Below, in pieces: positions 24,008 through 30,303 of a stretch of 30,303 nucleotides of DNA. The position numbers were made by a program, and so were the translations under genes. The notes below the pieces were generated by a model. It searched no databases, was not told the origin of the DNA, and was given only the letters and a program-made list of their open reading frames with translations. The stretch is taken from contig JBJECZ010000098.1 of assembly GCA_051871555.1 (NCBI GenBank), positions 1-30,303 of the forward strand, written 5' to 3'. Position 1 is the first letter of the stretch; every line of letters begins with the position of its first letter. The DNA comes from SFTJ01 sp051871555 (lineage in GTDB: Bacteria; Bacteroidota; Bacteroidia; Bacteroidales; Muribaculaceae).

Positions 24008-25084
24008 TTAGTTGAGTTCGATTGACTTAGTTTCGGTGTCGGTGCCAATTTTGCCCTTGGTGTCGACAACCTTAAACTTAGGAATGAGGGTGTAGGTGCG
24101 AGTGAATGACACGGCGTAGACCTTGTTAGTGCCGTCGTAAATCCAAGCGGTGAAAGGCACCATCTGCACGAGTTCTTTCCACAGCGGCATGTATTCGTGG
24201 CGCACGCTGGTGACGGCGCCGCCGGTGTCGTCGCTGTAGCGGCAGAAAATCCAGTGGGGCGATTTGTAAACGGGGAACACCTTCGATGGGTCGATTCCGG
24301 CAGGAGCATCTTCCTTGGCGGCAATTTCGTGTTCCACGGTCACTGTGCCTTCGAGTGTGGCATAGTAGTAGTGGTCGATTATCTTGGTGTCGGGTTCAAA
24401 CCACAGGTCGCCTTTGGTTTTGCCGGCTTCTTGCGAAGCAGAGAAAGGCAGCGGCTCAAGGTTGGGATACTTGGCGTTCACAGCGTCGAATTGCTCTTGC
24501 GTGAAGTCGTAGTTGAGGTAGAGCTGGCGCAAACCTTTCAGATAGGTGCTGTCGTTAGTGAGATATGCCACCATCTTGTCGCAGAAGTTTTTCTGGAAGT
24601 CGGCGGGGTAGTATAGGTCGAATTTCTCTTGGTCCCAAGTTGCGGGCGAATCCCAGTTAGTAGGGCTGAGGGTGCTCGATGTGGGGAATGTGGCGTTGAG
24701 GTGATACTCGGTGCCTTCGAGAGTGGCCATGCTGTGAGGGTAGCTGCGCAGCATATGGAAACCGCGCACGGTGTCGTTTTGGTTTACTGTTTGGGCGTAT
24801 GCCGGCGAGCTGATGAGTTTTTGCGTGGCGGCAGCGCTTTCGTTGCTGGTAATCATAGCCCACACCTCGCAGTGGTCGATAGACGCGTCTTTAGCAGTGG
24901 TGTAGTATTTAGCAAGGAAAGCAGCCTCGTCGCCGGCTTTGCACACGGTGCTTGCCAATTCCCACGAGGTGGTAGGCAAGATTTGTCCTAATTCCATCTT
25001 GTCGGCGAACGGGTCGTTCACGTCGCAGGATGTGGCAAGAATCAATCCGGCTGCCAGGAGTGCTATTTTATTATATAATTTCAT
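24008..25084 (-). CDS. Lipoprotein of unknown family in SusCD unit 2
   Basis: 358 residues with a lipoprotein signal ending A-T-S-C (Cys20). I do not recognise the family. The N-terminal region (about 30-75) could be an Ig-like beta domain. The middle (about 110-225) is rich in aromatic and Asp/Asn residues (DQEKFDLYYPADFQKNF, and later LYLNYDFTQEQFDAVNAKYP). The C-terminus returns to beta character (YAVSFTRTYTLIPKFKVVD). It sits between the SusD gene (72 bp upstream) and the PKD lipoprotein (24 bp downstream), the usual position of surface glycan-binding proteins. That role is inferred from place and anchoring alone. Confidence 0.7.
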   Translation of the reverse strand: MKLYNKIALLAAGLILATSCDVNDPFADKMELGQILPTTSWELASTVCKAGDEAAFLAKYYTTAKDASIDHCEVWAMITSNESAAATQKLISSPAYAQTVNQNDTVRGFHMLRSYPHSMATLEGTEYHLNATFPTSSTLSPTNWDSPATWDQEKFDLYYPADFQKNFCDKMVAYLTNDSTYLKGLRQLYLNYDFTQEQFDAVNAKYPNLEPLPFSASQEAGKTKGDLWFEPDTKIIDHYYYATLEGTVTVEHEIAAKEDAPAGIDPSKVFPVYKSPHWIFCRYSDDTGGAVTSVRHEYMPLWKELVQMVPFTAWIYDGTNKVYAVSFTRTYTLIPKFKVVDTKGKIGTDTETKSIELN

Positions 25085-25156
25085 AGTTCTCTGTTTTCGT
25101 TGATTGTTATGTTGAAATGATATTTTCTAAATAAATAGTGGACTTTAGTGTGCGGT

Positions 25157-27076
25157 TTATTCGCCGAGGGTTGAGCCTGCTGTGAGCGATTTCACCTCGC
25201 CGCGCGGTTGAGCCCAGATGAGCGGTTTTTGAATCCACTTGTAGTTGTTGTAAGCGCCAAGGCGTTCGAGTTCTGAACGGTTGTATTTAGCCTCGGTGTC
25301 GGGGTCTTGCGGAATGCGTTGCACCCAGAGGTTTTCTTTTTCCTCGTCGGAGAGGCCGTCAATCCAGTAGGCTGCGTAGAGGTTGTAGGGTCGGCGCAGG
25401 CTTGGATACACAATCTCGTTGGCGTCGCCGATGCCGTAGTTGTTTCGCTTGTTTGAGAAGTGGTAGCGGCGCATGTCGGTGAATTGTTCGGGCTGCATAT
25501 ACATGGCAATGTACTTCTGAGTCATGAGGTCGTAGAGGCTGTAGTTGGCTTCTTCGAAGAACCAGTGCTCGTTGCCGCGTTCGCTAACCGGACGCACATA
25601 CACAATTTTTTTGTTACGCTTGATGATGTAGTATTCTTCGTTGTTGAGGAATGCGTTCATCTGAGCGTCCCAATATTCCTTGGTGGTGAATCCGGGTTTG
25701 CCTTCCTCGGCGTTGCCTGGATATTTGTCGTCGGATGCGGAGTCGTACTTGCTGTTAGGATATTCGCTGAAGAAGAAGTCGAGGTGACGTTGAATGTTGT
25801 TCTCAGTAGCTTCTTTGGCGATTTGGCAAGCCACGGCTTTGTTACCCTTCCAGTATTCGGCTTCGGCTTTGATGAAATAGAGCTCTTCCATGGTGAAGAT
25901 TGGGTTGTAGCCCTTTCCGGCGTTTGAGCCTGCATAAGCGCCCATATACAGTTTGGGGAAGTGGTCGGTTTTGTAGGATGTTCCGCAGCCGATGTTGTTT
26001 TCGAGCGAGCGTAGGCGCACAATTCCGTCGCCCTCCGGACCCTTGCGAGGAATCATCAGCAAAGCCGAGCGCGGGTCGTTGGCATAGCCTTCCTTGCTGT
26101 TAGAGAACTCGGCGTTGTAAGAGCCTTCGAGGTTCGAACCCACGGCGAGCAGACCCATGCAGTCGACGAGGAAGTATTTCGATGGCACGGCGTCGTCGAG
26201 CTTGTTGTCGCGCGACTCCCAACCGTTGATTTTGGGTTGAGCGGCGCTCCACACATTGCTTTGCTCGTTGGTTCCGCCGTCGAAGTTATATCGGGGTTCG
26301 TTGCCGAACCAAGCGCCGTAAAGCAGGTCGCCCGAGCGCCATTGGTTGATGGCGGCGTCGGCAGCGTCGATAATCTTCTGGCAGGTTTGAGCCGAGGTGT
26401 CGATGTTAGGCAGGTTGCGCAGCAGCAGGCGAGCCTTGATGGCGTAAACCAGACCTTTCCATTTGTTGAGGTCGCCGCCATAGATGCGGTCCTGCGAGAT
26501 GTCGATGCGTTGGTTGCTTGGGCTTTGAGTGTATTCGGGATTCTCGTAGTCGGCAATCAGGGCGTCGATTTCGCGGAACATCCAGTCGTAAACGGTGGCT
26601 TCGTTGTCGTATGTCGGGCTGTTCGACTTGTAGGCGTCGGTGAGAGGCATGTCGCCGAACATGTCAACGGTGAGCTGCATCGACAGCAGGCGAATGGTGC
26701 GAGCGATGAGTCCGTAGTTATACGATTTCGAGCTTTCCGACTTTTCGATAAGGCGGTTCACGTTGTTTCCGATGTCGAAGTAGTGGCGGCGCCATTGCGG
26801 ATGGCGGTTCATGGTGAGGAATTCCCACTCGCTTTTGTAGGAATATGTGCCGATTGCGCTTTTGCCGGTGGTGGTGAGGCATTGCGACAGGTAGGCGTAG
26901 TATTCGGCGTGGTCGTAGGTGATTTGCTGAGCATAGAACACCACCACGGGCAGCCCTGTCTGCATAGTCACCTCGTGCGCGCGGTCGGGATTGATGTTGT
27001 CGTCGAGCATGTCGGTGCAGCTTACGGCGCCAAGGCATACAATCAATGATGCGAATATATATTTTAGTTTATTCAT
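25157..27076 (-). CDS. SusD/RagB-family outer membrane lipoprotein, SusD-like_2 type (pair 2)
   Basis: 639 residues, longer than the SusD partner of pair 1 (560). The lipoprotein signal ends A-V-S-C (Cys20) and the mature chain starts TDMLDDNINPD. Typical features are LSMQLTVDMFGDMPLTDAY near 130-150, WKGLVYAIKARLLLRNLPN near 205-225 and FTMEELYFIKAEAEYWKGN near 390-410. The motif set points to the SusD-like_2 subgroup and not to the classic RagB type of pair 1. The two SusD proteins therefore probably bind different oligosaccharides or different parts of one glycan. It is 26 bp after its SusC gene. Confidence 0.93.
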   Translation of the reverse strand: MNKLKYIFASLIVCLGAVSCTDMLDDNINPDRAHEVTMQTGLPVVVFYAQQITYDHAEYYAYLSQCLTTTGKSAIGTYSYKSEWEFLTMNRHPQWRRHYFDIGNNVNRLIEKSESSKSYNYGLIARTIRLLSMQLTVDMFGDMPLTDAYKSNSPTYDNEATVYDWMFREIDALIADYENPEYTQSPSNQRIDISQDRIYGGDLNKWKGLVYAIKARLLLRNLPNIDTSAQTCQKIIDAADAAINQWRSGDLLYGAWFGNEPRYNFDGGTNEQSNVWSAAQPKINGWESRDNKLDDAVPSKYFLVDCMGLLAVGSNLEGSYNAEFSNSKEGYANDPRSALLMIPRKGPEGDGIVRLRSLENNIGCGTSYKTDHFPKLYMGAYAGSNAGKGYNPIFTMEELYFIKAEAEYWKGNKAVACQIAKEATENNIQRHLDFFFSEYPNSKYDSASDDKYPGNAEEGKPGFTTKEYWDAQMNAFLNNEEYYIIKRNKKIVYVRPVSERGNEHWFFEEANYSLYDLMTQKYIAMYMQPEQFTDMRRYHFSNKRNNYGIGDANEIVYPSLRRPYNLYAAYWIDGLSDEEKENLWVQRIPQDPDTEAKYNRSELERLGAYNNYKWIQKPLIWAQPRGEVKSLTAGSTLGE

Positions 27077-27102
27077 AATTCAAGAATAGTGCTGCTGATG
27101 AT

Positions 27103-30100
27103 TTAGAATGTTGCTTTCACTGAGAGGTTGAAACTGCGTGTTTTGGGCACACCGTAGCGGTCGAAGCCGCCCGAGCCTGAACCGTAGGCGCTGCCCGATT
27201 CGGTCACTTGCGGGTCGGAGCCTGAATACTTGGTGAGCAGGAACAGGTTGCGTCCGGTGAGGGTGACGTTGAGGCCCTTAACCGGACAGTTGCGTGCAAG
27301 CAGTTTCGAGAGGTCATAGCCAAGTGTGACGTAGCTCAAACGAATGTAAGAGCCGTCCTCGATGAAGTTCGACGACACCGGGAAGAAATAGGTGTTGATG
27401 AAGGTCTGGTCGAGGATGATAGGTGTGGTGTTTGGCGAGTAAGTGCCGTCGCCGTTTGCCACAACGCCTTTAAACACCACTTCGCGGTTGCGATACTTGT
27501 CGAGCAGGTGGTGTTGGCCGTTTGAGATGAGGCTCGAGCCGGTGATGTTCACCACGTCGCCACCGCAGCGACCGTCGAAGAGGAATCCGAAAGTGAGGTC
27601 GCGTAAACGGAAGTTCGAACCGAGGCCGAGCATAAAGTCGGGTTCGCGGTTGCCGATGTAGAGTTGCTTCGAGGTGTTAACCAATGGGTAGCCATTTTCG
27701 TTGCACACCACGTTGCCTTGCGGGTCGCGCACGTAGTCCTTACCGGTGATGCCGGTGGTTGAGCCGCCCAGGAATGCAGTTGGGTAGATGCCGCCGTAGT
27801 TGGTGCCGTCGATTTGCTTGATTTGGTCGGGCAGCGACTTCACCTTGCCGCGGTTGAGCGAGAAGTTGGCAGTGAGTGTCCAGTCGAAATCTTTTGTCTT
27901 AAAGATGTCCTGGGCGAGAGTGGCTTCGATGCCGTAGTTTTCAATGCTACCCTCGTTGCGGGTTTGCAGAATCATGCCGGCTGCAGGCGAAACGCGTACG
28001 GTTACAATCTGGTTGTCGACGGTGGTAGAGTAGTAAGCCACGTCGAGGCGAGTGCGGTTCTTGAAGAAGCGCAAGTCGGCGCCGATTTCCCACGACGAAG
28101 TCATTTCAGGCTCGAGGTTGAGCGCCTTGCCTACAGTAGGGTCGATGCCCCAACCGCCGTCGGGGAAGCTCGACCAGTTCTTGAAGGTGTCGGAGAACTT
28201 GTATGGGGTGCAGCTTTTGCCCACTTTAGCCCAGTTGCCGCGAATCTTACCGTAGGAGAACCAGCTGTTTTGCAGATGAAGCAGTTCTGAGAAGATGAAA
28301 CCGCCGGTCACCGAAGGATAGAAGTATGTGCAGTCGACCTGACGCAGAGTCGATGAGCCGTCGAGACGTCCGGTTACCGACACTTGTGCAATGCCGCGAT
28401 AGTCGAATCGCAATTCGCCGAAGTAGCCGAATTTATTCCAATTCGAGTGGTTGAGATACATGTAGTAGCTCGACGACGACGAGTTGGTGAATGTGGTAGG
28501 GTCGACGTTCTGGAAGCTATAGAAATCGCCTTCGAGCAGGAACCGTTGACCAGCCATCTGAGCGCTCAGCGATTTGTAGTTCGACCAGTCGATGCCAAAC
28601 AGCGCGTTGATGTTCAAGTCGCGGAACAGTTCGCGCTGATATGTGGCGAGGAATTGAGCGTTGAAGCGTTCGCTGCGCGAGGGTTGGAAGGTGTAAGAAC
28701 CGAATTTATAGGCATAGTCGGCAAGGAACGATGCTTCGGGGTCGGTGAACTGGCTTTCGCGGAAGCGTGGCACCACGGCAGCGTCGTACATCGAGTACCC
28801 CTTGTCGTAGCTCACCTTGCCGGTGAACACGAGGTTCTTGATTGGCTCGTAGGAGATTTGTCCGTTGAGCATGATGCGAGTGTTGGTGGTTTCGCTCTTG
28901 TCCTTATAGCGTCCGAAGTAAGGCGAAACGGCGGCAGAGATGCGTTGGTCCTCAGGCAGCTCGTCCCAGTGGTCGTAGCGGGCTTCCCAGTTAGGCAGAC
29001 CTTCGAGCGTTTGATAGTCAGCCATGTTTTTGTTGATACCCCAAGCGTAGATTGACGACATCGAGTTGCCGAAGCCGCGGGCGGTGCTTTCCTTGAAGCT
29101 GGTGGTGAGTTGAATTTTCACCTTATCGGAAGGTTCGAATTGCCCCTTGATGAACACGTTGATTTGGTCGCGGTGGTCCTTGGGCACGATACCCTCGTTT
29201 TTTTGATATGAAACCGAAGCGTAGGCGTTGGCTTTTGCAGTACCGCCGGTCATCGACACGTCGTACTTTTGCAGCAAGCCGGTTTTGAGGAATTCGCCCA
29301 CGTTGTCGTAGGTTTGCTCGCCGGCAGCCAGCGGAGCGCCCCAGCCGCCACTCCCGGCATTCTTCACGTAGAAGCCTTTGGTGCCCGGAGCATAGCTGCT
29401 TTGAATTTCAGGTACGCGCGTAGCATTCGACACCTCGAGCATGGCGTTGGCAGTGACTTGCAGTTTGCCTTCCTTGGCGCTCTTAGTCACAATCATGATT
29501 ACGCCGTTGGCTGCTTCTTGGCCGTAGAGCGCCGAAGCGGCAGCACCCTTGAGCACCGACATTGTTTGTATGTCGTTAGGGTTGATGTCGGTGAGCGATG
29601 AGCCGCCGCCACGCACCGGCACACCGTCGATGATGATGAGCGGTTCGTTGTTTTGCGAGGTGTTGATTGACGAGATTGCACGAATCTGAATGGTCTGCGA
29701 AGCATTAGGCGAGCCGCCTGTGCTGAGAATTTGCAGACCCGACACTTTGCCTTGCAGGGTGCTTGCCAGGTTGTTCGACACACCCGCCGAAATCTCGTCG
29801 GAGTCGAGCGACTGAACGGCAAAGTTCAGCTTCTTCTTTTCTTGCGTTTGACCCATGGCAGTTACAACCACCTCGCCAAGCACCTTGGCGTCGTCCTTCA
29901 TGACGATGTTTAGCGATTGTTGTTTGCCGATTTTCACGTTTTGTTGCAGCATACCCACGTTTGTGATGGTGAGAATGTCGCCTTCCTTAACCTCAATCGA
30001 GAATTTGCCGTCGAGGTCGGTAGCCACGCCGCGTTGGGTTCCTTTCACCATAACGGTTGCGCCGATAACGGGTTCGTTGTCGGTTTCCGAAATGATGACA

Positions 30101-30171
30101 CCCGTAATAACACGAGCATAACCAGCCACCGCAAGTAAGGAGAATAGAATAAGCAATAGCTGTTTTTTCAT
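27103..30171 (-). CDS. SusC/RagA-family TonB-dependent outer membrane transporter (pair 2)
   Basis: 1022 residues from the Met at 30171, chosen because MKKQLLLILFSLLAVAGYA is a clean signal peptide. The open frame extends 11 codons further upstream (30204) without useful content. The domains in order are CarboxypepD-regulatory-like (ITGVIISETDNEPVIGATV), the SusC segment LGEVVVTAMGQTQEKKK, a plug with PLIIIDGVPVRGG and SVLKGAAASALYGQEAANGV, and a long beta-barrel ending in a terminal Phe. It carries glycan oligomers across the outer membrane with the SusD at 25157-27076. It is the first gene of the right-hand unit and follows a promoter with a structured leader. Confidence 0.97.
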   Translation of the reverse strand: MKKQLLLILFSLLAVAGYARVITGVIISETDNEPVIGATVMVKGTQRGVATDLDGKFSIEVKEGDILTITNVGMLQQNVKIGKQQSLNIVMKDDAKVLGEVVVTAMGQTQEKKKLNFAVQSLDSDEISAGVSNNLASTLQGKVSGLQILSTGGSPNASQTIQIRAISSINTSQNNEPLIIIDGVPVRGGGSSLTDINPNDIQTMSVLKGAAASALYGQEAANGVIMIVTKSAKEGKLQVTANAMLEVSNATRVPEIQSSYAPGTKGFYVKNAGSGGWGAPLAAGEQTYDNVGEFLKTGLLQKYDVSMTGGTAKANAYASVSYQKNEGIVPKDHRDQINVFIKGQFEPSDKVKIQLTTSFKESTARGFGNSMSSIYAWGINKNMADYQTLEGLPNWEARYDHWDELPEDQRISAAVSPYFGRYKDKSETTNTRIMLNGQISYEPIKNLVFTGKVSYDKGYSMYDAAVVPRFRESQFTDPEASFLADYAYKFGSYTFQPSRSERFNAQFLATYQRELFRDLNINALFGIDWSNYKSLSAQMAGQRFLLEGDFYSFQNVDPTTFTNSSSSSYYMYLNHSNWNKFGYFGELRFDYRGIAQVSVTGRLDGSSTLRQVDCTYFYPSVTGGFIFSELLHLQNSWFSYGKIRGNWAKVGKSCTPYKFSDTFKNWSSFPDGGWGIDPTVGKALNLEPEMTSSWEIGADLRFFKNRTRLDVAYYSTTVDNQIVTVRVSPAAGMILQTRNEGSIENYGIEATLAQDIFKTKDFDWTLTANFSLNRGKVKSLPDQIKQIDGTNYGGIYPTAFLGGSTTGITGKDYVRDPQGNVVCNENGYPLVNTSKQLYIGNREPDFMLGLGSNFRLRDLTFGFLFDGRCGGDVVNITGSSLISNGQHHLLDKYRNREVVFKGVVANGDGTYSPNTTPIILDQTFINTYFFPVSSNFIEDGSYIRLSYVTLGYDLSKLLARNCPVKGLNVTLTGRNLFLLTKYSGSDPQVTESGSAYGSGSGGFDRYGVPKTRSFNLSVKATF

Positions 30172-30212
30172 TTTTCTTATAGCATTTAATAAATTATGTA
30201 TCAAAGGGTTTA

Positions 30213-30245
30213 TGTTAATTGGCCTTACGGCTTATTGTTAATTGG
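30213..30245. repeat. Direct repeat TGTTAATTGG flanking a GNRA-loop hairpin in the leader
   Basis: TGTTAATTGG occurs at 30213-30222 and 30236-30245, 23 bp apart (about two helical turns). Between them the minus-strand RNA can form GCC-GUAA-GGC, a stem with a GNRA tetraloop. It could be an operator or an RNA element in the untranslated leader of the SusC gene. Confidence 0.5.
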
Positions 30246-30251
30246 TGTTGC

Positions 30252-30275
30252 GAATGGGCGCTATTATCCCCATTC
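30252..30275 (-). promoter_or_regulatory. 5'-terminal leader hairpin GAATGGG / CCCATTC
   Basis: Perfect 7-bp arms at 30269-30275 and 30252-30258 surround a 10-base loop. The stem begins at the predicted transcript start (about 30275), so it would cap the 5' end of the mRNA and may protect it from decay. Confidence 0.5.
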
Positions 30276-30281
30276 AAGTCA

Positions 30282-30289
30282 CAAATGTA
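30282..30289 (-). promoter_or_regulatory. -7 box TACATTTG, promoter of SusCD unit 2
   Basis: The minus-strand octamer TACATTTG matches TAnnTTTG and lies about 110 bp before the SusC start. The -33 region falls outside the window, so only half of the promoter can be judged. Confidence 0.6.
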
Positions 30290-30303
30290 GTATATAAATC
30301 CAT

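Noticed and set aside
1..30303. Searched by eye for tRNA, rRNA, CRISPR arrays, transposases, integrases and regulators
   Set aside because: None found; the tandem and inverted repeats present do not have CRISPR-like spacing, and no transposase or recombinase motif is visible.

Overview
The window is typical of a gut Bacteroidales chromosome, plausibly family Muribaculaceae. This rests on two SusC/SusD pairs, -7 boxes of the TAnnTTTG type, Bacteroidetes-style lipoprotein signals and weak ribosome binding sites. The family-level guess is inference. Every gene I accept lies on the minus strand, so transcription runs from high to low coordinates.

Right part (about 30290 to 22200): a first transcription unit. 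A promoter at the window edge (TACATTTG at 30282-30289) precedes a SusC-type TonB-dependent transporter, its SusD-type lipoprotein, a lipoprotein of unknown family, and a PKD-domain surface lipoprotein with a propeller-like C-terminal part. The unit ends at a strong hairpin at 22211-22236.

Central part (about 22060 to 1980): a second unit of about 20 kb. In transcription order it encodes a Tat-exported DUF4434-type protein, an MFS sugar porter, a second SusC/SusD pair, a DUF5018-type surface lipoprotein, a phosphodiester glycosidase (NAGPA/DUF2233 family), a GHL10 lipoprotein, a calcineurin-type phosphoesterase, a second GHL10 protein, a DUF5009 membrane protein (HGSNAT-like acyltransferase clan), a GH20 beta-hexosaminidase and a second DUF4434-type protein. 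Intercistronic hairpins without T-tracts sit at 20738-20772 and 12546-12580.

Together these two units look like a polysaccharide utilization locus for a GlcNAc-containing glycan that carries phosphodiester links. SusCD and the surface lipoproteins would bind and import oligosaccharides. NAGPA would cut GlcNAc-1-phosphodiesters, the phosphoesterase would remove phosphate, GH20 would release beta-GlcNAc/GalNAc, and DUF5009 might acetylate free glucosamine at the inner membrane. GHL10 and DUF4434 would cut the backbone and the MFS porter would import the sugar. The substrate is not proven. Gram-positive wall teichoic acid linkage units with denuded peptidoglycan, phosphomannan, and host phosphoglycans are all compatible.

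Left part (1 to about 1980): visibly more AT-rich and unrelated to the locus. It contains a palindrome-rich noncoding stretch, an orphan Rhs core with a C-terminal M91-type (HELIH) metallopeptidase toxin broken by two single-base homopolymer frameshifts, and, 14 bp downstream, a lipoprotein running off the window that is a candidate immunity protein.
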